The notes: generated by a model not told the origin, from the letters alone. 34,738 nucleotides of DNA from Desulfobacteraceae bacterium (GCA_011391695.1 JAABQB010000032.1:1-34738), one strand, 5' to 3'. Positions 26,121 to 33,959 are shown, numbered from the stretch's first letter. Translations and numbers: made by a program.

Positions 26121-26803
26121 AGGTTTTTACCGTGTTCTGCGAGATGCATAAGCCCCGGGCGGTTAACAAGCTTTATCTTGCGTCCTGAAACTGCTATTAA
26201 CTCCATGTCTGTCATTTTCGCAAAAATGCGCGACAAAGTCTCCGGAATAGTTCCAAGAAGACTTGCAAGCTGACTTTTTGATATATCCAATCTGACGGAA
26301 TCCTCTTTCCCCTGCTCATCGGCAAGATATAATAAATATGATGCAAGGCGGCCCGGAACCTCTTTCAAGGAAAGATTTTCTATCTGGACCGTAAATTGCC
26401 TGAGCCTCATTGAAAGAACAGCAAGCATGCTCAAAGAAAGGGAGGGGTTTCCTGTGATAAGATCCACAAAATCCACCCTCGGGAAAAACAGAAGCCGGCT
26501 TCCTGCAATGGCTTCAGCATTAGCAGGAAACGGCTGGCCAGTAAAAACAGGAACCTCACCAAAAGGTTCTCCCGTTCCGAAAATATGAAGGATTTGTTCC
26601 TTTCCTTCTGAAGAGACCTTGTATATTTTGACAAGCCCTTCCACAACAACATAAAAGCCGTTGCCCGGATCACCCTCTGAAAAGATGGTTTCACCCTTGT
26701 TGAAGTGCTTGCTTACTGCAATCTTTCTTATATCATTGAGCTGCTCATCCGGAAGACCGTCAAAAAGGGGTACAGCAGAAACTATTTCAAAAACATTTTT
26801 CAT
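26108..26803 (-). CDS. Crp/Fnr-family regulator, HcpR-like, without cysteines
   Basis: I choose the ATG at 26803 (231 residues), which has AAGGA before it; upstream codons run into a repeat element. Residues 10-120 form the cyclic-nucleotide-binding beta roll (FSEGDPGNGFYVVVEGLVKI). A dimer helix follows, then the winged helix, whose recognition helix is TIPETLSRIF. Glu188, Ser191 and Arg192 match the FNR residues that read TTGA. There is no cysteine, so it cannot hold an FNR-type cluster; this suits HcpR regulators, which bind haem and respond to nitrosative stress. It is divergent from hcp, with a matching palindrome at 26995-27008. Its last codons (LTTS) and stop come from a repeat element. 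Confidence 0.82.
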   Translation of the reverse strand: MKNVFEIVSAVPLFDGLPDEQLNDIRKIAVSKHFNKGETIFSEGDPGNGFYVVVEGLVKIYKVSSEGKEQILHIFGTGEPFGEVPVFTGQPFPANAEAIAGSRLLFFPRVDFVDLITGNPSLSLSMLAVLSMRLRQFTVQIENLSLKEVPGRLASYLLYLADEQGKEDSVRLDISKSQLASLLGTIPETLSRIFAKMTDMELIAVSGRKIKLVNRPGLMHLAEHGKNLTTS

Positions 26804-26849
26804 ATTTTCCTTTTTGTTATTATCCACAATCTCAAAAAAGTTATGGTTC

Positions 26850-26977
26850 AGACGGCAAAGTAAAAAGCGCATTATGCAAGGCGCGCGAGTCTTGAGGAAT
26901 GAAGCGTACATATCAGTACGCTGCAATGACGAAAGATGAAGCGCAACACAGCAGAATGACTTTTTAAGAAGCCGTCT
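26850..26977. mobile_element. Palindromic repeat element, copy 2 (intact)
   Basis: The 128-base element is bounded by AGACGGC and GCCGTCT and is an imperfect palindrome centred on GTAC-ATATCA-GTAC near 26907-26920. It is the uninterrupted counterpart of the element at 25849-26120. It lies between the regulator gene and the operator-like palindrome, so it separates the regulator from its probable binding site. Confidence 0.75.
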
Positions 26978-26994
26978 AAAATATTGTCTTTTTT

Positions 26995-27008
26995 TTGACT
27001 TAAGTCAA
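26995..27008. promoter_or_regulatory. FNR/HcpR-type operator upstream of hcp
   Basis: TTGACTTAAGTCAA is a perfect 14-bp palindrome of two TTGAC half sites with the 4-base spacing of FNR-family operators. A -10-like TATATT at 27029-27034 puts the likely start near 27041, so the site would be centred near -40, the position for class II activation. The neighbouring regulator has the Glu-Ser-Arg residues that read TTGA. Confidence 0.78.
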
Positions 27009-27087
27009 GGCAAACCGATTGCAAACAATATATTTTCAAATCAAAAATAAGAACAGCCATATTAATCATAAAAAAGGAGAATAAATC

Positions 27088-28716
27088 ATGTTTTGTTACC
27101 AGTGCGAACAGACGTCAAAAGGTGAAGGATGTTCCAAGATAGGTGTATGCGGGAAAAGTCCGGAAGTTGCCGCCCTGCAGGATCTTCTTATATATGCTGT
27201 CAGAGGTTTGTCTCTGTATGCTCTTGCAGGATACAAGGCGGGAATAACCGACAAAGAGATCGACAAGTTTACCTGTGAGGCGGTTTTTTCAACATTGACA
27301 AATGTGGATTTTGACCCGGCAAGGTTTCAGAAACTTATCGAAAAGTGTGCCGGTTTTCGAGATGCGCTGAAGGAAAAGCTTGCAAAAGCCGGAATCAAAA
27401 CAGGCTTTACCGAAGACGCAGCTTTATTTATTCCGGAAAAAACAATCGAAGGCCTGATTTCACAGGGTGAAAAAGTTGGTGTAAAAAGCAATCCTGATAT
27501 CAATCCGGATATCTTATCTCTTCAGCATATTTTGACATACGGAGTAAAGGGAGTAGCCGCCTATACGGATCACGCTATGCTTTTGGGCAAAACGGATGAC
27601 AGAATTTACAGGTTCATTTACGAGGCAATGGCCGCAGGGTTGAACAAAAATCTGGGAGTAGAAGAGCTTGTTGGTCTTGTATTAAAATGCGGAGAAGCAA
27701 ACCTGTGGGCTATGGAGATTCTTGATGCAGCCAACACAGGCGCATACGGCCACCCTGTTCCGACAAAAGTTCCTCTTGGGGCAAAAAAGGGAAAAGCAAT
27801 TCTTGTTTCAGGACATGACCTGAAAGATCTTGAGGAGATACTGAAACAGACCGAAGGCAAAGGCATAAATGTATATACCCACGGTGAAATGCTTCCGGCT
27901 CATGGTTACCCAGGCCTTAAAAAGTATTCCCACTTTTACGGCCATTACGGAACTGCATGGCAGAACCAGGCAAAAGAATTTGCCGAGTTTCCTGGCGCGA
28001 TACTGATGACCACAAACTGTATTCAGAAGCCTAAAGATTTTTACAAGGAGAATATATTTACAACAGGCCTTGTCGGCTGGCCGCATGTAGCTCATATACA
28101 GGATAAAAACTTTGCGCTCGTAATCAATAAAGCACTCTCACTGCCGGGTTTTGAAAAAGATACCGATGGCAAAACCGTTATGGTCGGTTTTGCCCGCAAT
28201 GCCGTTATGGGTGTGGCCGGTCAGGTTATCGAAGCGGTAAAAGGCAAGGCTATAAGACACTTCTTCCTTGTTGCCGGATGCGACGGAGCAAAGCCGGGCC
28301 GCAATTACTACACCGAGTTTGTAGAAAAAGTTCCAAAAGATTGTGTCGTTTTAACTCTTGCCTGCGGTAAGTTCCGCTTCTTTGACAAGGACCTCGGTGA
28401 TATCGGCGGAATACCAAGACTTCTTGATATCGGGCAGTGCAATGATGCCTATTCAGCCATACAGATCGCTGTTGCCCTTTCAAAGGCTTTCAACTGCGGG
28501 GTAAACGATCTTCCTCTTTCCATGATACTTTCATGGTATGAACAGAAGGCTGTTGCAATTTTACTGACTCTTCTTTACCTTGGAATAAAAGATATCAGGC
28601 TGGGACCAACTCTTCCGGCATTTATCACGCCGAATGTTTTGAATGTTCTGGTCGATAAATTCAACATAATGCCGATAAAAACACCTGACGAAGACTTAAA
28701 GGCAATTTTGGGATAA
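27088..28716 (+). CDS. hcp: Hybrid cluster protein / hydroxylamine reductase
   Basis: The 542-residue cytoplasmic protein carries a hybrid Fe-S-O cluster and a 4Fe-4S cluster. It reduces hydroxylamine to ammonia in vitro, and NO to N2O is proposed as its physiological role. The N-terminal cysteines 3, 6, 15 and 21 (CxxC-x8-C-x5-C) are the spacing of the strict-anaerobe form (Desulfovibrio type). Hybrid-cluster ligands are visible in ANTGAYGHP, YTHGEMLPAHGYP, MTTNCIQKP, VAGCDGAKPGRNYY and ACGKFRF. AAAGGAG precedes the ATG. The TTGAC palindrome upstream suggests induction by the divergent HcpR-like regulator. Confidence 0.96.
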   Translation: MFCYQCEQTSKGEGCSKIGVCGKSPEVAALQDLLIYAVRGLSLYALAGYKAGITDKEIDKFTCEAVFSTLTNVDFDPARFQKLIEKCAGFRDALKEKLAKAGIKTGFTEDAALFIPEKTIEGLISQGEKVGVKSNPDINPDILSLQHILTYGVKGVAAYTDHAMLLGKTDDRIYRFIYEAMAAGLNKNLGVEELVGLVLKCGEANLWAMEILDAANTGAYGHPVPTKVPLGAKKGKAILVSGHDLKDLEEILKQTEGKGINVYTHGEMLPAHGYPGLKKYSHFYGHYGTAWQNQAKEFAEFPGAILMTTNCIQKPKDFYKENIFTTGLVGWPHVAHIQDKNFALVINKALSLPGFEKDTDGKTVMVGFARNAVMGVAGQVIEAVKGKAIRHFFLVAGCDGAKPGRNYYTEFVEKVPKDCVVLTLACGKFRFFDKDLGDIGGIPRLLDIGQCNDAYSAIQIAVALSKAFNCGVNDLPLSMILSWYEQKAVAILLTLLYLGIKDIRLGPTLPAFITPNVLNVLVDKFNIMPIKTPDEDLKAILG

Positions 28717-28730
28717 TAGGTTAGGTGGAT

Positions 28731-28820
28731 AGACTGAAAACTGAAGGCTAAAGACTGTCAGCTTATAGGATTTATTCCTAAATACCTTCAGTCTTCAGCC
28801 TAAACAACCTGAAGTTAGGA
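28731..28820. repeat. Imperfect inverted repeat between hcp and the HD gene
   Basis: AACTGAAGGCTAAAGACTG on the left and TTCAGTCTTCAGCCT on the right are inverted relatives, with a TAGGA/TCCTA stem at the centre. There is no T-run, so it may be a repeat element rather than a terminator, and transcription from hcp could pass through. Confidence 0.45.
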
Positions 28821-28827
28821 GATTACT

Positions 28828-29559
28828 ATGAAATGCCCCGGACAGGACAGCCGGTACTGGAAGCAGGGAGCTATCTTTGATGTTAATTGCCCGAAATGCG
28901 GCAGCAGAGTTGAGTTTTTCAAAGATGACACGGCGCGTAAATGCAATAATTGCGGATACAGATTCATAAATCCGAATATGGATTTCGGGTGCGCATCTTA
29001 CTGCGAATACGCCGAACAATGCCTCGGAACTCTTCCCGAAGAGCTTCTCGCCAAAAAAGAGGACTTGTTAAAGGACAGGGTGGCTGTTGAAATGAAAAGG
29101 TATTTCAAGTCCGATTTCAAGCGCATCGGCCATGCTTCAAAGGTTGCCCGATACGCCGAACGGATAGGGAAAGCGGAAGGCGGCAACCTTGCGGTAATTC
29201 TGGCGGCCTCCTATCTTCATGACATTGGAATTGTAGAAGCGGAAAGGAAATACAGCAGTACGGCTCCGAAATACCAGGAAGAGGAAGGACCTCCAATTGC
29301 AAAGGGAATACTTATAAAACTCGGCGCAAAGGAGAATCTTATCAGCGAGGTATGCGACATAGTGGGTCATCATCATCATCCGAAAACTGACGACAATATA
29401 AATTTCAAAGTGGTTTACGATTCCGATATGATCGTTAATATCGAAGAGAATATGAAAGAGAACCCGATTGATAAGGATAAAATAGATGAAATTATAGATA
29501 AATCATTTTTAACCGAAACCGGCCGGATCGTTGCCCGGGAGGTACTTATAAAAGCATAG
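28828..29559 (+). CDS. Zinc-ribbon plus HD-domain phosphohydrolase-like protein
   Basis: Of 243 residues, the first 66 hold eight cysteines: a zinc ribbon at 21, 24, 39 and 42 (CPKCG...CNNCG), with Cys3, 55, 59 and 65 beside it, which could bind another metal or cluster. From about residue 95 comes an HD domain: His102, the HD pair at 131-132 (SYLHDIGI), a HHHH run at 181-184 and Asp residues at 198/200. HD proteins are metal-dependent phosphohydrolases acting on nucleotides or other phosphoesters; the substrate here is unknown. GGAG precedes the ATG. Its place between hcp and a ferredoxin-like gene suggests a role in the same response. Confidence 0.75.
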   Translation: MKCPGQDSRYWKQGAIFDVNCPKCGSRVEFFKDDTARKCNNCGYRFINPNMDFGCASYCEYAEQCLGTLPEELLAKKEDLLKDRVAVEMKRYFKSDFKRIGHASKVARYAERIGKAEGGNLAVILAASYLHDIGIVEAERKYSSTAPKYQEEEGPPIAKGILIKLGAKENLISEVCDIVGHHHHPKTDDNINFKVVYDSDMIVNIEENMKENPIDKDKIDEIIDKSFLTETGRIVAREVLIKA

Positions 29560-29590
29560 GATTCAAGGGGTCAAGGAGTCAAGGGTTCGA
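29559..29590. repeat. Short phrase repeat (GGATTCAAGGGGTCAAGG type)
   Basis: GGATTCAAGGGGTCAAGG, then AGTCAAGGGTTCGAGTGAAA, begins at the stop of the HD gene. Nearly the same string occurs at 30487-30519, followed in both places by GTGAAAG and then AAAGCA. Confidence 0.6.
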
Positions 29591-29681
29591 GTGAAAGAAA
29601 AGCATGTCAGAAATTCGTCGGAGATATCAGAGCTGTGAGGAGGATGAAAAAATCTCTGGTGAAATAATTAAAAAACAAACA

Positions 29682-29717
29682 CTTGAACCCTCGAATCCTC
29701 GAATTCTCGAACCCTTG
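29682..29717. repeat. Short phrase repeat, reverse orientation
   Basis: CTTGAACCCTCGAATCCTCG, then AATTCTCGAACCCTT, is the reverse complement type of the GGATTCAAGG repeats. It faces the copy at 29559-29590, so the two could pair as a large stem around 29590-29682. Confidence 0.55.
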
Positions 29718-29731
29718 TAGGAGAATTCGAC

Positions 29732-30472
29732 ATGAAAGTAAAACGAAAAATAATAGAAATTAACGAAGAACTTTGTGACGGCTGCGGGCAGTGTGTTACG
29801 TCATGCGCAGAAGGCGCGCTTCAGATTATCGATGGGAAAGCAAAAGTTATTTCCGATAACTTCTGCGACGGGCTTGGCGCCTGTATGGGGGAATGCCCCG
29901 CCGGAGCGCTGCAAATAATCGAGCGTGAAGCCGATGAGTTTGACGTGGAGGCAGTTGAAAAACACCTTCATGATAAGCAAAAAAAAGCGGCGGTACCAGA
30001 ACCTGCGTCACCGTGCGGATGTCAGTCGGCCGGGGTACAGATTTTTACCTGTAAGGATGCCAACAAGCCTTCTTTTATCGAAGAAGCAGGTGATTCGGCT
30101 CTTTCCCACTGGCCGATTCAGATAAAACTCGTTCCGGCAAACGCTCCTTTTTTGAAAGGAGCCGATCTTCTGGTTTTGGCTGACTGCGTCCCCGTTACCT
30201 TTCCTACCCTGCACAGGGATTTTTTGAAAGGGAAGGCCGTAATGATGGGGTGTCCCAAATTCGACAATGTCCAGGAATACATTGACAAATTTGCAGCTGT
30301 TTTTAAAACAGCCGGAATAAAAAGCGTGACAACGGTGATAATGGAAGTTCCTTGCTGTTCCGGTCTTCCCATGATAGTTAAAAAGGGAATGGAAAAAGCC
30401 GGTGTAAATGTGCCCATGGAAAAGGTCGTGATAAGTACGAAGGGAAAGATTATAGGATCATTGCCATATTAG
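29732..30472 (+). CDS. Ferredoxin-like 4Fe-4S protein of the hcp locus
   Basis: The 246-residue cytoplasmic protein opens with a ferredoxin domain. CDGCGQCVTSC (Cys15, 18, 21, 25) is a full 4Fe-4S motif. The second, CDGLGACMGEC (45, 51, 55), lacks one cysteine, the form common in this protein type. A linker with CGC follows. The ~150-residue C-terminal domain has LVLADCVPVTFPTLH, MMGCPKFDN and VPCCSGLP, which add cysteines that could bind another cluster. HcpR regulons in deltaproteobacteria often include a ferredoxin-like gene next to hcp, so it is a candidate electron donor to Hcp. AGGAG lies before the ATG. Confidence 0.75.
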   Translation: MKVKRKIIEINEELCDGCGQCVTSCAEGALQIIDGKAKVISDNFCDGLGACMGECPAGALQIIEREADEFDVEAVEKHLHDKQKKAAVPEPASPCGCQSAGVQIFTCKDANKPSFIEEAGDSALSHWPIQIKLVPANAPFLKGADLLVLADCVPVTFPTLHRDFLKGKAVMMGCPKFDNVQEYIDKFAAVFKTAGIKSVTTVIMEVPCCSGLPMIVKKGMEKAGVNVPMEKVVISTKGKIIGSLPY

Positions 30473-30486
30473 CTGGTGATCCTATC

Positions 30487-30519
30487 AGGATTCAAGGGGT
30501 CAAGGGTTCAGGGGTTCCA
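30487..30519. repeat. Short phrase repeat (GGATTCAAGGGGTCAAGG type)
   Basis: GGATTCAAGGGGTCAAGGG, then TTCAGGGGTTCC, lies between the convergent ferredoxin-like and HAO-like genes. It is almost identical to the copy at 29559-29590 for its first 18 bases. Confidence 0.6.
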
Positions 30520-30547
30520 GTGAAAGGAAAGCAATTCATCTTCCCAA

Positions 30548-32740
30548 CTATTCTTTATCTGCTTTCCCTGGAAATTCCTTATAAACATATACTTTCCCTG
30601 TTTTCAGGGCTTCTTCGGAAGCCTCCTTTATTTTGTTGAAGCGGTGTTTCAGCTCGTAGAAACCATGCCACCACGCATAATCAGGGGCCATCATGGCTGA
30701 ACCCATCCTGGCTCTTCTTCCTTCATGGTGCCATAATTCATAGAATTCCCATTCAAGTTCCTCATCGAAGTAGCTGCTCTTTGACAGGATTCCTTTTGCG
30801 TAAAGATTATCCATGATTTTTGTGGCAGGTTCATAATAATTTGATTCATAATTTATAATCACATTGTCAAGATTTTTAAAGTGTGAGTTTGCCCATTCTT
30901 CTGAATGGCACTGCCGGCAGACCATTATCATTTTTGCTCTTTCATTTATCCAGTCTGTTTTTGCAGGGAAAGCCTTAAAATCAGACGGCCTGATTGTTGA
31001 TGGCGCCTGAAGTTCCCACGATAATCTTTCTGTAACATCATGAGTTTTTGAAACACCAAGTGCCGCTGACATATGGCAGGCAGAGCATGTCGGAGCCCTG
31101 AAGTCTCTTCCTGCTTTCCAAGTGCCGTCATCAGTAGTCCAGTTCCATTCTCCTGCTTCTGCATTGTATATGGCGCCGTGTTTCGATTCATTGTAAATTT
31201 CTATCTGAGGATGATCAGGGCCGAGATGGCATTGGCCGCAGGCTTCAGGTTTTCTTGCCTCGGCAACCGAAAACCTGTGCCTTGTATGGCAGCTTGTGCA
31301 GCTTCCCAGGCTTCCGTCGGGATTCTTTCTCCCCACTCCGACATTCGGCCATGATCCTTCAATCGGTTTGCCTTCTTTAACATCAACAACTGTTCCATGA
31401 CATACATTGCACCCGCTGTTGCGTTCAACATCATTGTTCATCCCGTATTGAAGCCATTTGTCGTTTTTCCACATTATCTCTATCGTGTTTGCATGTTTGC
31501 TTTTTGAATACTCGGCAACCTGTTTCGGGTGGCATTCAGAACAGGTTTTTGGGCTGACAAAAGATGTTATTAAAAGCGATGAATGTTTTAAATGAGATTT
31601 GCTTGCTGCGTTTGAAAGCGATTCAGTTGCTTTATGACATTTGTAGCAATCCGCTCCGACTCCGGCATGAATGCTTTTTGCCCAGTCGGCATATATGCCC
31701 GGATTCAATTTTTTGTGGCATTCAATACAGTTTTTTGCAGCAAGTGATTCGCCGGACAAAGTTTCTGGAAATACCTTGAATCCCCAGCGCCAGGAAGCTA
31801 TGCAGAAAATTATAAGCAGTATGATAACCATGTTGGAATAGGCCATGAAGACAAAGAGTTTTCTGGTTCCGCTGACCTTTTCAGGCTGTCTCTCTGCGCC
31901 CTTGACCTCGGCAATAAACTTCACCTTTTCCAGCACTTCGGGACCGTGAGGCGCTCCTTTTATGGCTTCTGTAAGATCTGTTCCGGCGGAATGCTTTCCG
32001 AAATGCCTTCCGTTTTTCCACTTCTGACTTCCGGTTACATCATAAATCTTTCTGTCATGAATTATGCAGGCTGGTTTACCTGATGATCCGTCGAAATCTT
32101 TAAGATTTTCAAAATCTATTTTCCCGGGATCAAGTACGGTTTGCTGTGCGGCCTGCGACTCCTTTTTCATCCGGCTGTGTATGAATGTGACAGCCGTGAC
32201 GGCGAAAAGAAGCATAAGGATGAAAAGGAGTATTTTAATAAAGAGAATGCGTCCGAAGGCGTTATCAAAAAAATGTCCGAATCTGTCTATGCGGAACCAG
32301 GTAAGATAGATGCCGGTTATCGTGAGCGTAATCAGGCACGATACGCCGAGTATGCGCTCTCCTTTAGGCAGCCCTCCGGTAATCTGAGAGGGTTTAACGA
32401 AAATGTGTATGTAAAATATGGCGCCGACAAGTATAAATGCGGCCAGAATATGCAGGTATCCTATGACGAATCTTGCCGTCTTGTGGAAAGCGCTCTGGAC
32501 CTTGACGGCTTTTTTGATGATATGAAGAGGAATAGGATACTGGTAGCCGTTTTTAATATATGCAATGCCTGCAGTTTTTAAACCGCCCCCTGTTTTCTCC
32601 TCATGACAGAATATACAGCCTTTCCCGGTTTTTTTTGCGTACTCCTCTTTGGCTGTTGCAAAGCCGGCACATAACAAAACAAGGGCTATAACCAGAAGAA
32701 TCGAAATGAATATTCTTTTTACCGGCATAATTCTATCCAT
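30548..32740 (-). CDS. HAO-like octahaem cytochrome c fused to membrane and cytochrome b5-like domains
   Basis: The 730-residue protein has five parts: (1) a signal peptide or anchor (7-30) and one haem c site, CIFCH 42-46; (2) three membrane helices (about 91-115, 130-149, 165-187) that look CopD-like; (3) a cytochrome b5-like domain at about 210-280 (KIYDVTGSQKWKNGRHFGKH); (4) a fourth helix at 295-317; (5) eight CXXCH sites at 338, 365, 400, 444, 481, 501, 552 and 608. The block NPDGSLGSCTSCHTRHRF through CGQCHLGPDHPQIEIYNESK and APTCSACHMS is the hydroxylamine oxidoreductase family. Such enzymes oxidise hydroxylamine or, in some lineages, reduce nitrite or hydroxylamine. By topology the b5 domain should be cytoplasmic and the octahaem module periplasmic. 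Whether the HAO cross-link tyrosine is present needs an alignment. Confidence 0.85.
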   Translation of the reverse strand: MDRIMPVKRIFISILLVIALVLLCAGFATAKEEYAKKTGKGCIFCHEEKTGGGLKTAGIAYIKNGYQYPIPLHIIKKAVKVQSAFHKTARFVIGYLHILAAFILVGAIFYIHIFVKPSQITGGLPKGERILGVSCLITLTITGIYLTWFRIDRFGHFFDNAFGRILFIKILLFILMLLFAVTAVTFIHSRMKKESQAAQQTVLDPGKIDFENLKDFDGSSGKPACIIHDRKIYDVTGSQKWKNGRHFGKHSAGTDLTEAIKGAPHGPEVLEKVKFIAEVKGAERQPEKVSGTRKLFVFMAYSNMVIILLIIFCIASWRWGFKVFPETLSGESLAAKNCIECHKKLNPGIYADWAKSIHAGVGADCYKCHKATESLSNAASKSHLKHSSLLITSFVSPKTCSECHPKQVAEYSKSKHANTIEIMWKNDKWLQYGMNNDVERNSGCNVCHGTVVDVKEGKPIEGSWPNVGVGRKNPDGSLGSCTSCHTRHRFSVAEARKPEACGQCHLGPDHPQIEIYNESKHGAIYNAEAGEWNWTTDDGTWKAGRDFRAPTCSACHMSAALGVSKTHDVTERLSWELQAPSTIRPSDFKAFPAKTDWINERAKMIMVCRQCHSEEWANSHFKNLDNVIINYESNYYEPATKIMDNLYAKGILSKSSYFDEELEWEFYELWHHEGRRARMGSAMMAPDYAWWHGFYELKHRFNKIKEASEEALKTGKVYVYKEFPGKADKE

Positions 32741-32815
32741 ACCTGAGGCTGATAATACGGGCTATTCAAAACAGGAAAGAGTTAAATTAATTTATTCGTA
32801 AAAAGCTAAAACCCC

Positions 32816-32884
32816 GTCACTCCTGTGAAAACGGGAGTCCAAGAATAGTTGAAAAATCTGGATTCCCGTTTTCGCGGGAATGAC
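32816..32884. repeat. Palindromic repeat with GTCATTCCCG arms
   Basis: The arms GTCACTCCTGTGAAAACGGG and CCCGTTTTCGCGGGAATGAC are inverted copies, each able to fold into a small hairpin. They are related to the internal arms of the MITE-like element at 24999-25127. This copy lies upstream of the HAO-like gene; the outer GCCAATTGCA ends are not seen. Confidence 0.65.
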
Positions 32885-32931
32885 ACAAAATAATAAAATC
32901 CGCTTAAGATAAAACACTTTTAAATTTTCTA

Positions 32932-32955
32932 TTAATTCATAAATATATGAATTAA
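32932..32955. terminator. AT-rich perfect hairpin after the MauE-like gene
   Basis: TTAATTCATA (32932-32941) and TATGAATTAA (32946-32955) form a perfect 10-bp stem with a 4-base loop, about 20 bases past the MauE-like stop on the minus strand. It may act as a terminator or a binding site; the low GC content makes termination uncertain. Confidence 0.35.
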
Positions 32956-32976
32956 TTGCATGAGTCAAGGAGTTAT

Positions 32977-33441
32977 TCAGGAAGAACGCTTGAGGCCGGG
33001 AGATTCGGATATGAAAACTTTGATGAAAAGATAAACCGCAATTACGACAAAAGAAAAATCGCGTATTAAATAAAGGGTTGATTCAGGCAAGTCGCCTTGG
33101 CTTGTCGAAAAACAGCCGCAGCTTATATCGAGTCCCCGGGCTTTATTGTACATAAGCGCACTGCAAAATATGATCAGAAGGATATTGCCGATAAAAACGG
33201 AACCCGGCAGCCAGACCCCAATTATAAGAAGAGAACCGATTACAAGTTCAAGCCAGGGTAAAAATATGGCTGATAAATTGATAAGTTCATCCGGAAGAAT
33301 CTGGTAATTATAAATGACTTTTGCAAAGGCCGCCGGATGAAGGATCTTATCGTAGCTTGCATAAATAAATACTATGCTCAGACCAATTCTTGCTCCGTGA
33401 TACAGGGTCATTGAAATTTTTTGCCTGATTTCTTCTTTCAT
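32977..33441 (-). CDS. MauE/DoxX-family membrane protein
   Basis: I start at ATG 33441 (154 residues), which shares its A with the TGA of the rhodanese gene (TGATG) and has AGGAG before it; translation is therefore coupled. The protein has four membrane helices. GARIGLSIVFIYASYDKILH is the typical DoxX/MauE opening, and DISCGCF between helices three and four is the paired-cysteine site seen in MauE-type redox-associated membrane proteins. The partner rhodanese suggests shared work on sulfur or thiol redox at the inner membrane; the exact reaction is unknown. Confidence 0.78.
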   Translation of the reverse strand: MKEEIRQKISMTLYHGARIGLSIVFIYASYDKILHPAAFAKVIYNYQILPDELINLSAIFLPWLELVIGSLLIIGVWLPGSVFIGNILLIIFCSALMYNKARGLDISCGCFSTSQGDLPESTLYLIRDFSFVVIAVYLFIKVFISESPGLKRSS

Positions 33442-33941
33442 CACTCTCCTGTTTCCACGGGAAGTCCGTTTTGTTTCCAGACCGGCCATCCATTTGAGAG
33501 AACTGTTGCGTTTTTATAGCCTGCATTTCGTAAAAAAACCGCCAATTCCATGCTCAGCTCGCAAGTTTCCCCGTCACAGTAGGTTATTACGGCGCTCTCT
33601 TCAGAAATTCCCGTCATTGCTTCAACAAATTTCCAGTCGACCTCCTTATATGGTAGGCTTATGGCACCCTTTATATGCCCCGCATCATATTCTGCAAGGG
33701 ATCTGGCATCAATAAAGAATGCCTTACCTTTTTTAAACAGGTTTGAAGCTTCGGCAAGAGATATTTCGAGATTCTCACCGGATGGAGTCACAAGATTTGA
33801 TTTTGCAGACCAGTCTTCAATAAAAGGGATTTTGTCGGATCTGAAATAGTTGGATGCAAACCCGGCGGCCAGGACTATCAGGACTATAAATAGAACCTGA
33901 TTTGATGTTTTTATCCAGATCTTGCTGCTAATTAATCTCAT
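33441..33941 (-). CDS. Membrane-anchored rhodanese-like sulfurtransferase
   Basis: The 166-residue protein has one N-terminal membrane helix (QVLFIVLIVLAAGFASNYF), which would place the rest in the periplasm. A single rhodanese domain runs from about residue 58 to the end. FIDARSLAEYDAGHIKGAIS is the CH2A motif, and the active-site loop is YCDGETCELS with the catalytic Cys in CDG. Such domains carry sulfane sulfur or act as thiol relays. It ends in a TGATG overlap with the MauE/DoxX gene and lies 19 bases after the arsenite permease, so the three are probably one transcript. Confidence 0.85.
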   Translation of the reverse strand: MRLISSKIWIKTSNQVLFIVLIVLAAGFASNYFRSDKIPFIEDWSAKSNLVTPSGENLEISLAEASNLFKKGKAFFIDARSLAEYDAGHIKGAISLPYKEVDWKFVEAMTGISEESAVITYCDGETCELSMELAVFLRNAGYKNATVLSNGWPVWKQNGLPVETGE

Positions 33942-33959
33942 ATTTCCTGTCGAAAAATC

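Noticed and set aside
26804-26926. Longer N-terminus for the Crp/Fnr regulator
   Set aside because: The extra residues are encoded largely in or next to the palindromic repeat, and AAGGA precedes the inner ATG at 26803.
29559-30519. CRISPR array
   Set aside because: The repeated strings are short, degenerate, in both orientations and separated by whole genes. There are no regular spacers and no cas genes.
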